A DNA stretch of 64,000 bases, taken from contig CAJNDS010002612.1 of the NCBI GenBank assembly GCA_905221605.1, positions 875,436 through 939,435 on the forward strand, read 5' to 3'. Of this stretch, positions 43,549-53,241 are shown one piece after another; positions within the stretch are counted from its first letter, which is position 1, and each line of letters starts with the position of its first letter. A program made the position numbers and the translations under genes. Under the pieces are notes generated by a model. It did not search any database, was not told the origin of the DNA, and saw nothing but the letters and a program-made list of their open reading frames with translations. The stretch is from Symbiodinium natans. Lineage: Eukaryota > Sar > Dinophyceae > Suessiales > Symbiodiniaceae.

Positions 43549-43690
43549 GGTTCAGGGTTTAGGGTTTAGGGTTTCGTGTTTAGGGTTTAGGGTTCACGGC
43601 TTAGGGTTTGCAATCATCCCATATATGCCTTCACAAGCCCTAGTCAGGGAATCTGGGACCCTAAACACTGAACCCTCAACCACATTTCCC

Positions 43691-43775
43691 GTATTTCGGT
43701 TTAAGAGGATCCCATTCAGGATTTTTCCCTTAGTTGGGTTTAAGAGGATCCGGCTCAGGAATATGGTTTCCTAAA
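43691..43775. mobile_element. family H motifs (two tandem copies)
   Basis: GGTTTAAGAGGATCCCATTC and GGTTTAAGAGGATCCGGCTC are followed by CAGGAWTTTT. Related copies: 16411-16503, 47085-47146, 49182-49237 and about 2812-2870. Copies end GGCCATCCTAG or similar, a usable acceptor. Confidence 0.5.
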
Positions 43776-43842
43776 GCCCCAAGCCCTAAGCCATAAACCC
43801 TAAACCCTAAACCCTAAACCCAGCCATCCTTGTGTTTTCTAG

Positions 43843-44787
43843 GTGGTGCTTGGCATCCGCGTCGTGTGGGTGATCGTTGCCCATCGGTCTGGCATCTTGG
43901 CTGCCGTTTAGGTTTAGGGTTTAGGGTTTAGGGTTTAGGGTTTAGGGTTTAGGGTTCAGGGTTTAGGGTTTAGGGTTCAGGGTTTAGGGTTTAGGGTTTA
44001 GGGTTTAGGGTTTAGGGTTTAGGGTTTAGGGTGGGGGTTTCGGGCTTCTTGGAAGTTCGGGGCACTTAACACCCAATTAGAACTGTATCAAAAACCCACG
44101 CATAAACGTTGAGGGTTTAGGGTTTAGCGTTTAGGGTTAAGGGCCCCTTGATTACCCTAACATGGTTATTGTTGGGTTATAAGTGCAACTACTACTTGGT
44201 TAGTAAGCACCACGAACCTCCAAGTAGGGTCCAGAGTTGACAGGGTTCATTGGGGGTTTAGGGTTGGGTTTGGAGTTTCGGGTTTAGGGTGTACGCGCCA
44301 GAAGAGGGCTTTGGCTTCTGGGCTTCCACGGTTTAGGGTTTAGGTTTAGGGTTTAGGGTTTAGGGTTGTCTAGCGGTCCTTTTTGGATTGCACTTGGACA
44401 TACGCTGAAACTTACGTCAAAGATCGGCACGGGGCCACCTGTGTTAAAAGGCGTTCTTGAAACCTACCCCTCTAAACCCGAAGCCCTAAACTGACGCGAG
44501 CTGCGGGCGCTGGGATGAGCAGTAAACCCTAAACCCTAAACCCTAAACCCTAAACCCTAAACCCTAAACCCCAGGGGCGACGGCCCCTGCCAGCTCCGAA
44601 GCTGGCGCGACAGTCGCAGCGAAAGAGCTTCGTTAGCTGCAGCTGGAAGGTGTCGACGGCTCCGCGCGTGATGGAACTGGGAAAGCACAAACTTGAGACC
44701 GAGATGGGAGGCCTCCAGCATCCCAAAATGAGGACAAAGAGGATGTTCCCAAGTTTTTTCGAGCGCGATTTCGAGCATTGTTTGTGA
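43843..44787 (+). CDS. candidate gene, 3 exons, 71-codon last exon
   Basis: Exon 43843-43905 follows TTGTGTTTTCTAG (VVLGIRVVWVIVAHRSGILA..., hydrophobic) and ends GCC|GTTTAG. Exon ending 44330 reads APEEGFGFWAST to ACG|GTTTAG. Exon 44575-44787 follows CCCTAAACCCCAG and reads GRRPLPAPKLARQSQRKSFV...MGGLQHPKMRTKRM...FERDFEHCL, stop: 70 sense codons without interruption. The last junction is phase 0; the first is not resolved. Intron 1 contains a family A copy. Product unknown. Confidence 0.5.
44048..44226. mobile_element. family A palindrome with TTTAGGG insert
   Basis: Left end TTCTTGGAAGTTCGGGGCAC, right end CACGAACCTCCAAGTAG, with a short TTTAGGG tract inside. Confidence 0.6.
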
Positions 44788-44840
44788 GGAAAGAAATGCA
44801 AACACAATCATAAAAACCCTAAACCTGACCGAGGTCATAG

Positions 44841-45281
44841 GTTGGGTGGGCGGTATGGGAGGGAACGTGCACCTTGACGCACACCACAACACACGTCCCG
44901 CGTGGTGGTTTAGGGTTTAGGGTGCACTTGGCTAGAATTCAGGTGTTAGTCCTACTTTTCATCCCCTGAACCGGGCTTATGAGGGCTACTCCGGTAAAAT
45001 GTTATCGTATCAACCCTAAACCCCAAACCCTTAAATCCTAACTCCCTAAACCCTAGACCCTAACCTTTTACAAGTAGTGGGCTTGGGGGCTTTGATTTCG
45101 GGGATCCCCAGACTCGCAACACTTAAGCCCTGAGCCCTCATTCCCCTTAAGATCGGGTTTAGGGTTTAGGGTTTAGGGTTTAGGGTTTAGGAACCCCATC
45201 GACCGAGGCATAAGAGAGCACTTGTTGGGCCTTCAGTCGACGTGGATGTGCTGGATCTGCGCGAGGGACAGAGGCACATAA
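44841..45281 (+). CDS. candidate small gene, 2 exons with stop
   Basis: Exon 44841-44907 follows GAGGTCATAG, contains ATG at 44855 (MGGNVHLDAHHNTRPAW) and ends TG|GTTTAGGG, phase 2. Exon 45191-45281 begins right after a TTTAGGG tract (TTTAG|G) and reads NPIDRGIREHLLGLQSTWMC...RDRGT, stop. The junction codon is TGG. From the ATG the product is 47 residues. Confidence 0.5.
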
Positions 45282-45284
45282 GGC

Positions 45285-45480
45285 TTTAGCAAAGATGGGT
45301 TGCTGAAAAGTTTACTTGCTAAGGCTTTGGGTTTGTAAGCACGGTGTAAAGAAGCAATCGTCAATTTCTCAGCAGCTGTGGTATGTTTCCAACTTGTCAG
45401 CCTCCTTGTCTGAATGTTGAGAACTGTCCATGTGTGGGGAAGGGATGCACCTACCTTCCGGGGAAGTGTGTCTTCCTTCC
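45285..45480. other. repeat-free stretch, probable 3' or intergenic DNA
   Basis: 200 bp without telomeric repeats or coding style, between a stop and the next cassette. Confidence 0.4.
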
Positions 45481-45521
45481 CTTGAGGGTTTAGGGTTTAG
45501 GGTTTAGGGTTTAGGGTTTAG

Positions 45522-45654
45522 GGACCCCAAACCCCGTCTAACAAGAGTGGGCGAACGAAGCCAACGAAGCCAAAAATCCTCACGGACGCCCAATAGCCTC
45601 TTGGTTGCCCACGGCATCGAGCTCTTTGTCGATGGACCTCTCATGGAGCCCTAA
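45522..45654 (+). CDS. candidate terminal exon, 43 codons
   Basis: Begins after TTTAG of a TTTAGGG tract and reads DPKPRLTRVGERSQRSQKSS...SLLVAHGIELFVDGPLMEP, stop. The last third has strong coding style. Phase 2 start. Confidence 0.4.
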
Positions 45655-45715
45655 ACCCTAAACCCTAAACCCTCAACCCTAAACCGACTTGCCAGAGGGC
45701 TTGACGGATGGCATT

Positions 45716-45869
45716 ACCCAGACCCCTGGGAGGATCCAAAAAGGTAGAACCCGCAAGTTTTCAAATAGTACCCTAAACCCTCAACCCTAAACTCTAAACT
45801 ACTATTGTGCCATGTCTAGGAGCCCTTAAGGGTATCTACTTTTTGGATCCTCCCAGGGGTCTGGGTAAG
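45716..45869. mobile_element. family J palindromic element
   Basis: TTACCCAGACCCCTGGGAGG then ATCC at the left is the inverse of the right end (GGATCCTCCCAGGGGTCTGG). A CCCTAAA tract sits inside. A half copy is at 59785-59812. Confidence 0.8.
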
Positions 45870-45925
45870 GCTGTAAGGGTTTTGGGGAGTCTGGGAGACT
45901 CTGGCTATCGGAGGGCTTCTTGCAG

Positions 45926-45970
45926 GACGGACATTCGATTGCCCCCACGCAGCAAGCCGTGAGCCCTTAG
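45926..45970 (+). CDS. candidate terminal exon
   Basis: After GGGCTTCTTGCAG the frame reads DGHSIAPTQQAVSP, stop. A possible preceding piece DLPEGLTDG lies left of the family J element (45687-45714). Confidence 0.35.
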   Translation, partial: DGHSIAPTQQAVSP

Positions 45971-46439
45971 GGTTTAGGGTTTAGGGTTTAGGGTTTAGGG
46001 TTTAGGGTTGAGGGTTTAGGGTTTAGGGTTCAGGGTTTAGGGTTTAAACCCTAAACCCTCAAGCCCCGGTAACTTGAACTCATTCAAAGTAAAAAACGAA
46101 ATTCCTCGCAACTTTGCCCGAAACTCCGCGAGACCTCCCCGGACTTGAGCCCTTAATAATCTCAATTCCCCTAAACCCTAAACCCTGAACCCTCAAAAGG
46201 CTTCAACTCTACAACCTACAAACCTTTCACCTTCAACCAGGCTACGTACCAAGCGAAGCCTTAAATCCTGAACCCTAAACCAAAGCCCAACTTCCACAAG
46301 CCCGTGAGCCCTATACATCCTATAAACCAGCCCCTAAACCCTGAACCCTAAAACCTAAACCCGAAACCCCAAGCCGGCCACCGAACTTTAGATTCTAGGA
46401 TGCCTAGTAGTGCCCTTATTCCCTTTTTTGGGGGGATAG

Positions 46440-46513
46440 GTTTCGTTATCAACGCCTTAGCGCACAACAGAGCACCCTCTTCATTCTCAGGAAACTCCTG
46501 GGTCTATCCCTGA
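46440..46513 (+). CDS. candidate terminal exon
   Basis: After GGGGGGATAG, phase 1, the frame reads FVINALAHNRAPSSFSGNSW..., stop. CCCTAAA variants follow. Confidence 0.4.
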
Positions 46514-46643
46514 ACCCTAATTATAAACCCCTAAACCCCTAAACCCCTGAACCCCTAAACCCCTAAACCCCTAAACCTCTAAACTCTAAAACCTAAACCC
46601 CCAAACCCCAAACCCTAAACCCTAAACCCTAAACCCTAAACAG

Positions 46644-46919
46644 CCCTGTTGGGGCTTGTGCTCCATGTTGGGAGGTATGGAAGATGAGCGGCTCCTGCAG
46701 TCAAAGGTCATGGACATGCGACTACGCACCTGGGCCTCCATGGGGTTTAGGGGTTTAGGGCTTAGGGTTTAGGGTTTAGGGTTTAGGGTCCAGGGTTCAG
46801 GGTTTAGGGTTTAGGGTTTAGGGCTTAGGGCTTAGGGCTTAGGGCTTAGGGCTTAGGGCAGGAAGTTTGTATGTAAATCCAGAGACTCTAATGCTTCTGG
46901 AGTACATGACGGTTCCTGA
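46644..46919 (+). CDS. gene end with an all-telomeric intron
   Basis: Exon 46644-46744 follows CCCTAAACAG and reads WGLCSMLGGMEDERLLQSKV...RTWASM, ending ATGGG|GTTTAGG, phase 2. Exon 46862-46919 reads KFVCKSRDSNASGVHDGS, stop, in phase. The 117-nt intron (46745-46861) is made only of TTTAGGG-type heptamers, changing to CTTAGGG, and ends GGGCAG. Without splicing the frame meets a stop in the tract. Product unknown. Confidence 0.5.
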
Positions 46920-47140
46920 AGCTCTAAACCCTCCACTCTCAACCCTAATTCCCCGTGGGCTTCAATGCTGAGCCGAAGTTTTGAAGGGATTTGTATTTAG
47001 GGGTTAGGGTCTAGGGTTCAGGGTTTAGGGTTTAGGGTTTAGGGTTTCGGATTTCATATTGGCCTTAGTAAATTACAGTTTTTCCTTATTGGATTTAGGA
47101 GGGTCAGATCTAGGCATCTTTCTCAGGGGGCTTGAAGGGC

Positions 47141-47291
47141 CATCCTAGGTATTTAGGTATTTAGGTATTTAGGTATTTAGGTATTTAGGTATTTAGGTAT
47201 TTAGGTATTTAGGTATTTAGGTATTTAGGTATTTAGGTATTTAGGTATTTAGGTATTTAGGTATTTAGGTATTTAGGTATTTAGGTATTTA
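47141..47291. repeat. 8-bp variant array (AGGTATTT)n
   Basis: About 18 uniform AGGTATTT units, then normal TTTAGGG. It begins at the right end of a family H copy. Confidence 0.95.
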
Positions 47292-47306
47292 GGGTTTAGG
47301 GTTTAG

Positions 47307-47387
47307 GGCCTTATTTACCCCGACGTCCCCGAAGTACTTGGCACAGAAGCCGGTGTACTCTCGTTGCAGGGGCCCTCCCCGCCCTAA
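47307..47387 (+). CDS. candidate terminal exon
   Basis: Begins right after TTTAG of a TTTAGGG tract. Reads GLIYPDVPEVLGTEAGVLSL..., stop. Strong coding style. Confidence 0.45.
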   Translation, partial: GLIYPDVPEVLGTEAGVLSLQGPSPP

Positions 47388-47458
47388 GCCCTGAACCCTA
47401 GCCCTAAACCCTAAACCCTAAACTCAAAAACAACCCTAAACCCAAAAACAACCCGAAG

Positions 47459-47586
47459 CCCAGAAAAAAGCAGCGCCTGAGCCCACGAAGACTGGGAGCA
47501 GGCTTTGCTCACTGTCTCAACCTCACGCTTCTGCCCATTTGGGCGGGCATTGCTATGCAGATCCAGCTTCTCAGCTGGATTTTGGG
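47459..47586 (+). CDS. candidate exon, 42 codons
   Basis: Reads QKKAAPEPTKTGSRLCSLSQ...HLGGHCYADPASQLDFG and ends GG|GTTTAGGG, phase 0. CCCTAAA lies 5'. Histidine- and alanine-rich; product unknown. Confidence 0.45.
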
Positions 47587-47864
47587 GTTTAGGGTTCAGG
47601 GTTTAGGGTTTAGGGTCCCTCGACCCTGCGCCCTAAAGCCTATAGGGTTTAGGGTTTAGGGCTTACAAGGGAGAGGGATGCCCCGTACTAAGCCCTAGAA
47701 GCCAAAACAACCTGAAACCACACCCGTATTCCCTCAAGGGGCATGTCTTTAGGCTACTTGGGGCTTATCTGCCCTTATGCTCTGGCATTGGTGAGTTTAG
47801 GGTTTCTCTATACATATCATTGGGACCCTAAACCCGAGGGCCTGAACCCCAAACCCTAAACCCT

Positions 47865-47965
47865 ATCGTCGGTGTACTGGGAGACCTAGATTCAGGGGTT
47901 GATTTAGGGCCTGCGGGGACATACAGGGCGTCCATAACTATGAGCAACCCGCTTCCCGAAGCCCT
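47865..47965 (+). CDS. candidate exon
   Basis: Reads IVGVLGDLDSGVDLGPAGTY...TMSNPLPEA between two CCCTAAA tracts. No clear splice sites. Confidence 0.35.
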
Positions 47966-48035
47966 AAGCCCGAAATCCCAAACCCTAAACCCTAAACCCC
48001 AACCCTAAACATCCGGACTCTTAAGGTGCAGAAGC

Positions 48036-48240
48036 CTCTGTGCATAAACCCTGTAACGCCTATACACAGAACCCCCTAAACCCTACCATCCTTGCATCTC
48101 TACAAACCCTAAACCCTATTAACCGTATAAAACCTATATACCCTATAAACCCTATGAACCCTATAAACCCTATAAACCCTATAAACCCTATAAACCCTAT
48201 GAACCCTGTAAAGCCTGTAAACCCTATGAAACCTGCACAC
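48036..48240. repeat. (CCCTATAAA)-type array
   Basis: Units CCTATAAAC and CCTATGAAC. ORFs rich in Asn-Pro-Ile or Gly-Phe-Ile are repeat translations. Confidence 0.9.
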
Positions 48241-48420
48241 CCTAAGGCGACCCCCCGAACCAAAACGGCTGAAGCCGAAATCCTGAAAGCCTAAGCCCGA
48301 CATGACATGAAGTTTGGGGTGTAGGGTTTAGGGTTTAGGGTTTAGGGTTTAGGGTTTAGGGTTTGGGATTTCTCTCTTACGGCTTTGGACTTTGAGGTTT
48401 GGGGTTGTTGTTTTTGGTAG

Positions 48421-48719
48421 GTGTATATCGGTTCTGATGGCCCTCGCACCCTCCAGCACCCTCCAATCTTTGACAAGGGATCCCTTCATCTCAGCCCCAA
48501 AGCCCTGCTGGAACCGCTGTATATAACCCGGACGTTTAAGGTGGGGTTTAGGGTTTCGGTTTCGGATTTAGGGTTTAGGGTTTACAGCTTGATCGCTGCT
48601 TATCAGAAGCCGTGTGGCCATGCGAACTGACCCGCCCCAACTGTCCCAGGGAACAACGTCTTGTGCCTCGCGTGTGCCACTGGCTTCCTGCGAAAGCAAC
48701 CCGAAACCTGAAACCCTAA
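48421..48719 (+). CDS. candidate gene end, 2 exons, 47-nt telomeric intron
   Basis: Exon 48421-48540 (40 codons) follows TTGTTGTTTTTGGTAG and reads VYIGSDGPRTLQHPPIFDKG...LLEPLYITRTFK, ending AAG|GTGGGG. The next 47 nt are TTTAGGG variants ending TTTACAG. Exon 48588-48719 then reads LDRCLSEAVWPCELTRPNCP..., stop, phase 0. Competitor: no splicing, ending SLIAAYQKPCGHAN at 48630. Exon 1 is secure; the intron is a proposal. Confidence 0.5.
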
Positions 48720-48770
48720 ACCCCAGCCCTAAACCCGAAACCCTAAACCCTAAACCCTAAACCCTCTGTG

Positions 48771-48839
48771 AGCCTTCGAAGCCGGGTGCACCCCAGGTGC
48801 AACATCTCCAAAGAAGAGCCGAGGTGGGCCCAGCGTTAG
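48771..48839 (+). CDS. candidate exon
   Basis: Reads SLRSRVHPRCNISKEEPRWA..., ending in a stop or at GC|GTTAGG. CCCTAAA precedes. Confidence 0.35.
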   Translation, partial: SLRSRVHPRCNISKEEPRWAQR

Positions 48840-48968
48840 GTTCTCAGGGCCCTGAATAGGTTTTTTAAGGCTTAGGGTTTAGGGTTTAGGGTTTAGGGTC
48901 CAGTTGTTGTCTTAAAGGGTTTGTAGGATGTAGGAATATACCATATTGCGACTCCAAAAAACATCCAG

Positions 48969-49067
48969 ATCCTGAGGCCAATGCCAGGGACACCCGACCT
49001 CGGGTTTAGGGTTTAGGGTTTAGGGTTAAACGCCAGGAAGTTCTGTGAGTCCCGAGTAATTAAGTAA
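48969..49067 (+). CDS. candidate exon pair with a 33-nt telomeric intron
   Basis: Exon 48969-49003 (ILRPMPGTPDL) ends GG|GTTTAGGG. A 33-nt tract (49004-49036) ends GCCAG. The next frame reads KFCESR and then either GTAATT donor or stop. In phase, but very short. Confidence 0.3.
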
Positions 49068-49234
49068 GATGACTTGAGGCTTACGGGCACCTCCCCACCC
49101 TTAGACCCCCGAATTAAACCCGAACAACCCCCTGCCCCAAGAGGTACTGAAACTGGGGCATTTCTCATTTTCCCTTACTGGGTTGAAGAGGATCATATTC
49201 AGGAATGTTTTTCAGAGGGTTTTATGGCCTTCCT

Positions 49235-49361
49235 AGGTTCGTATCCTGAGAAGAATCTCAGAAGGGCAATCTGTAAGAGGCCTTCAAAGCCAATCGCAGA
49301 GCACGACCTGAGCAAATCTCACCAGTCCACATGCAACTCTACCCCAGTCCCTTTACCTTAA
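49235..49361 (+). CDS. candidate terminal exon, 41 codons
   Basis: After CCTTCCTAG, the end of a family H copy, the frame reads SYPEKNLRRAICKRPSKPIA...STCNSTPVPLP, stop. The upstream flank of the H copy (ETGAFLIFPYW) is in the same ORF, so H could be a read-through insertion or an intron. Confidence 0.4.
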
Positions 49362-49745
49362 GCCCCACACCCCAAACCCTAAACCCTAAACGCGGGCTGT
49401 ACTCTCGGCAGGGGGGGTTAGGGTTTAGGGTTTAGGGTTTAGGGTTTAGGGTTTAGGGTTTAGGGTTTAGGGTTTAGGGTTAAGGTTTCGGCAGGGGGTA
49501 TAGGGAGGCTGTCCTTGAGCCTCTCGGCCTCCCAAAAACTTCCAAACTGCCAATGCAGAGGCTCTAGGGTTCAGTGGCCTTGGCACCGGTGAGCCCCTAA
49601 GTTGCTGAGCAACAGAGGGTTAAGGGCTTAGGGTTTAGGGTTAGGTTTAGGGTTTAGGGTTTAGGGTTTAGGGTTTGGGGTTTAGGGTTTAGGGTTTAGG
49701 GCTACTGAACCCTAAACCCTAAACCTCCATCTCTCGGGTAGCCAG

Positions 49746-49811
49746 GTGGATGTCGGCCCCCATGACATGGATGTGCCTGGCTATGCTCGCAGCTTGCTTT
49801 TCCTATTTTAG
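49746..49811 (+). CDS. candidate terminal exon
   Basis: After GGTAGCCAG the frame reads VDVGPHDMDVPGYARSLLFL..., stop. CCCTAAA 5', TTTAGGG-like 3'. Confidence 0.45.
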   Translation: MDVGPHDMDVPGYARSLLFLF

Positions 49812-49952
49812 GGTCTGCTTAGGGGTTTAGTGTCCAGGGTCTTTGGGTTCTAGGGTTTAATCAGGATTTAGGGTTTAGGGTCGAATTAGGGGTCAGGGTC
49901 AGGGTCTTTGGGTTCTAGGGTTTAATCAGTGCTTAGGGTTTAGGGCTTAGCG

Positions 49953-50093
49953 TCTCGAGATCTGAGAGCCTCAAGAAGCTGTAGTCCTAGGTGTGCAAGT
50001 GCCAGAGTATTGCTGATGTCATCTAGAACTGAAAACGGACTGTGTTCTTTGGCACCCTACGAATGGTTATTGTCGGCCATTGGAGATTTGTAG
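49953..50093 (+). CDS. candidate terminal exon, 46 codons
   Basis: Begins after GGGCTTAG and reads SRDLRASRSCSPRCASARVL...GLCSLAPYEWLLSAIGDL, stop. Long uninterrupted frame; product unknown. Confidence 0.4.
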   Translation, partial: SRDLRASRSCSPRCASARVLLMSSRTENGLCSLAPYEWLLSAIGDL

Positions 50094-50640
50094 GGAAGAT
50101 TGTAAACGCTGAAGCTTACACACTAGAACCCGAAGGCCCAGGTGTTTTCCTGTGTTGTTGTGGGACTCTAGCGAACGTTTGCACCCTAAACTCTAAATCC
50201 TAAACGCTCTTTGTTTGTTTTTTTTGGTTTTGTGAGCGGGGGGCGGCCCGATGAGTGAGTCAGCTGGCCTCGCGGCCAAAAAAAACAAACACACCCCTTC
50301 GGGTTCAGGGTCTAGGGTTTAGGTTATTTAGGTTGCAGGTGAAGCTTTTGCGACCCTAACCGGTGGTCACTTCAAAGGTCCATCACGGCATTCCCTTTGT
50401 GTTCCCGGCCGTCCTGCGGCCATCCACACTCACCTTGCGGCTGGGGTCTGTTTAGGGTTTAGGGTTTAGGGTTAGGGCTTAGGGCTCAGGGCTTAGGGCT
50501 TAGGGCTTAGGGTTTAGGGTTTAGGGTTTAGGGCTTGCAGTTTCATGGTACTTATCACCCAAACGACAGCTGTACTTGTAACCGACTCATGAACCCCTGA
50601 ATCCCCTACCAGTAGTCAAAGTTGGGGTTGTCAGTGCAGT
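50094..50640. other. hairpin element, open segment, TTTAGGG tracts
   Basis: 50212-50294 is a palindrome with 16-bp arms (TGTTTGTTTTTTTTGG). 50370-50455 is open in two frames (HFKGPSRHSLCVPGRP or RWSLQRSITAFPLCSR) without a way to choose. TTTAGGG/CTTAGGG follow at 50453-50535. Confidence 0.45.
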
Positions 50641-50647
50641 TATAATC

Positions 50648-50760
50648 CTTGGTAGCCCAGTGGTACCCTTTACCCGTTTTTTGTTTATGGTTTTCCTCAT
50701 AAGATGACCAACCCCAAAAAAGGGTGCCCTTGTCATAGTATGGTTGCTGGGCTACCATGA
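50648..50760. mobile_element. family B palindrome, intact copy
   Basis: Ends TTGGTAGCCCAGTGGTACC and GGTTGCTGGGCTACCA; 113 bp; no telomeric insert. Confidence 0.8.
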
Positions 50761-51120
50761 TTCGTGTTTTCTGAGTACCATGAGTCTGCAAGCAGGATGT
50801 TTTCATTTCATCTGGGCAAGGGTGGTTTCCTTCTTGCAAGCGTTTAATTTAAGGGTTTAGGGTTGAGGGTTTGGGGTTTAGGGTTTAGGGCGGCCCACGC
50901 GAGCTCGAGCTAAAATTGAGGGGCTTCGCTCGAGACTCTACCGCCTTACGAGGCTAAAATCTGCTCTATTGCGGGTTAGCACGCTTGAACCCATTACAGG
51001 GTTCTTAGCTAACCTACAAAAAATAGGCTTTGAGTTCTTAAGGTAGGGGTATCCTAAAATGAGGCTCTGAGGATATCATCTTAGGATTTAGCGGTTCAGG
51101 GACAATACTACATAACGTTT

Positions 51121-51174
51121 CGGCGGTATGTTGAGCCTGAGGACTGTATTCCCGGCAACTGCTGGAAATCCTAG
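51121..51174 (+). CDS. candidate terminal exon
   Basis: Reads RRYVEPEDCIPGNCWKS, stop. No acceptor of good quality was seen. 50840-51115 upstream shows only TTTAGGG and unique DNA. Confidence 0.3.
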   Translation, partial: RRYVEPEDCIPGNCWKS

Positions 51175-51399
51175 AACCCCCTAGCCTCTAGGGTTTAGGG
51201 TTTAGGGTTTAGGGTTTAGGGTTTAGGGTTTAGGGTTTAGGGTTTAGTCTAGCCTCCCAAAAGTACGCACACTCACCTTGAGAGAGGTGGTTTTCATTTT
51301 TCGGAGTACCTAGGTCACTCGAAGTGCACAGGACACACGCCCTCAGCCCCAGAAAACCCTAAACCCCCAGACCCTAAACCCTCAACCCTTAACCTTGAG

Positions 51400-51498
51400 G
51401 TGGTACCTCATGGGCATGGCCTGTTGCATCACGATCGAGTCCCCATGGTGCACTACGCTGGAACCTTGAAATGCAACACCCCGAAAAGCCCCTTGTAA
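51400..51498 (+). CDS. candidate terminal exon
   Basis: After AACCTTGAG the frame reads VVPHGHGLLHHDRVPMVHYA..., stop (or CTT|GTAAAC donor). High coding style and histidine-rich. The antisense ORF here is a shadow. Confidence 0.5.
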   Translation: MVPHGHGLLHHDRVPMVHYAGTLKCNTPKSPL

Positions 51499-51906
51499 AC
51501 CCTCTATCCTTTTAGGGTTTAGGGTTTGGGGTTTAGAGTTTAGGGTGTCGCTACACCCGAAGCCCGAAACTCCGAAGCCCTTAAACACCCTGAAGCCCCC
51601 TATTAATTATGGGGTTAATGGGGTTTTGGGTTTAGTGTTTAAGAGCCTGCTGCCCAAACTAGGGCTGATATAAGGTAACCTGAAGGCCTGATATGGGGGT
51701 TTCCGATAATACGGGATCCCGAAGATATACCCCAAAATAGTAGGACTCCCTTATAGTAAGGACCCCAATAAGGTACCGTACCCCCAATTTCCCAACGGCC
51801 TTGGCAAGGACTGTTCAACTCTACATTGCGTTGGGTTTGGTTTAGGGTTTAGGGTTTAGGGTTTTTGACATTTTCAATCCTGAAACCCTAAACCCTACAA
51901 TCCTGA

Positions 51907-52382
51907 ACCGTTGCGGCCCGCCTGGGGGAGGAGCTTGTTGTGAGTTCGTTGCTTGTTGAAATTTGTGGTCTTTACGTTGGGATGTTCCCCCTAATACTTG
52001 GAGATTCCTGGTACTTCGTAACCCAATTATAATTGTACTTATGACCCAATTATAACCATATTTGGGCACTTAAAGGGCTTATAAGTGGCTTACAAGTACA
52101 GTTACAATTGGGCAACCTGAAAGTACTAACAGTCCTTAATAGGGTTTCTAGCACCCCGGTTCTAATCCCGATTGCGGACTGCCAGTACAAGGGAGAACAT
52201 CCCAATCTTTTCGTCCCAGTCGCAACAAGGCAGCACAAAGCCCGAACAACGACGGTAATCATGGAGGTTACACATGGAACTTGTAAACCCAAAGCCCTTA
52301 ACCCTCAACCCTCAACCCCAAACCCTCTGGAAGGCGAGGCTTGGGGACCCTCGACCCAAAATCCTGCAAAGAACACACCTAA
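51907..52382 (+). CDS. gene end with a family C element as intron
   Basis: Exon 51907-51975 reads TVAARLGEELVVSSLLVEIC... and ends TAC|GTTGGGATG. Exon 52220-52254 follows CTTTTCGTCCCAG (SQQGSTKPEQR) and ends CG|GTAATC. Exon 52334-52382 follows GGAAG (RGLGTLDPKSCKEHT, stop). Phases 0 and 2 agree. Intron 1 is a family C element from end to end, with a family A copy nested in it. Intron 2 contains CCCTCAA/CCCTAAA repeats. Product unknown. Confidence 0.55.
51976..52208. mobile_element. family C element with nested family A
   Basis: C ends: TTGGGATGTTCCCCC and GGGAGAACATCCCAA. The A copy (about 51998-52126) is flanked by TACT on both sides, matching the uninterrupted C sequence at 21645. Confidence 0.75.
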
Positions 52383-52599
52383 AGCTGGTGGGGGGTGGGG
52401 GGGCGGGGCGGGACGATTCACGACTCAATCCGGGACATGCGAGGAACAAATCTGGGGTCTTTTCTTCCTGTCCCTCTTAACATAGAGGGTTTAGGCTAGG
52501 ACGCAAGCTGGGCTCCTATATTCCCGTTTCCTCCCCAATGATTCAGAGTTCCATTGCTGCGCCCTGCACCCTAAACCCCATAAATGCACAAGCATCCAG

Positions 52600-52665
52600 G
52601 ACCAGCATATTCAGATGGGCGCTTACTTGTTTGTGCTCGTTAGTCTCTCGGCAAATGCTCTGTGA
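52600..52665 (+). CDS. candidate terminal exon, hydrophobic
   Basis: After GCATCCAG the frame reads DQHIQMGAYLFVLVSLSANA..., stop. It might include a short membrane helix. Confidence 0.4.
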   Translation, partial: DQHIQMGAYLFVLVSLSANAL

Positions 52666-52887
52666 GCTCGGGATTTGGGGTTTAGGAACCCTAACCCTAT
52701 AGATCCTGTTCGGGTTTAGGGTTTAGGGTTTAGGGTTTATAAACCCTAAACCCGAACCGTCTTGAGAGTTCTGAGAATCATCCCGGCCAAGACACCCCAA
52801 AACCCAAAAGACGAGACCCGAAGCCGAAGACCCCAGCCTCACGCCCCTCTTGGATGTAGGGTTTATTGTTTAGGGTTTAGGGTTTAG

Positions 52888-53004
52888 GGTTTAGGGACAG
52901 TTCGGGTTTAGGGTTTAGGGTTTAGGGTTTAGGGTTTAGGGTTTAGGGTTTAGGGTTTAGGGTTTAGGGTTTAGGGTTTAGGGTTTAGGGTTTAGGGTTT
53001 AGGT
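52888..53004. repeat. (TTTAGGG)n
   Basis: About 16 units, right of a small inverted TTTAGGG/CCCTAAA junction near 52735. Confidence 0.95.
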
Positions 53005-53103
53005 TCTGGGGAGGCCCTTGTCTGCCCCGAGCCCCACAACCTCAAACCCCCAAGGCTCTGCAGACCCCCCCCCAAAAAAACCCTTCGGAACATTCAACAT
53101 ACC

Positions 53104-53241
53104 CCTAAGGGTCCATGTACCTAAATCGGGTTTTGGGTTTAGGGTTTAGGGTTTAGGGACTACTTGGGCCTTAAAGTACATCCTATGTAGGGATATTGGG
53201 GCGCAAGTATAGAATCATGAGGTGCATGGACCCTTAGGCGT
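53104..53241. mobile_element. family D element with TTTAGGG insert
   Basis: Same ends as 19208-19314. The TTTAGGG insert at 53135-53158 replaces the sequence after CCTAAAT. Confidence 0.75.

Noticed and set aside
48040-48294. Asn-Pro-Ile repeat ORF
   Set aside because: Translation of a 9-bp telomere-variant array.
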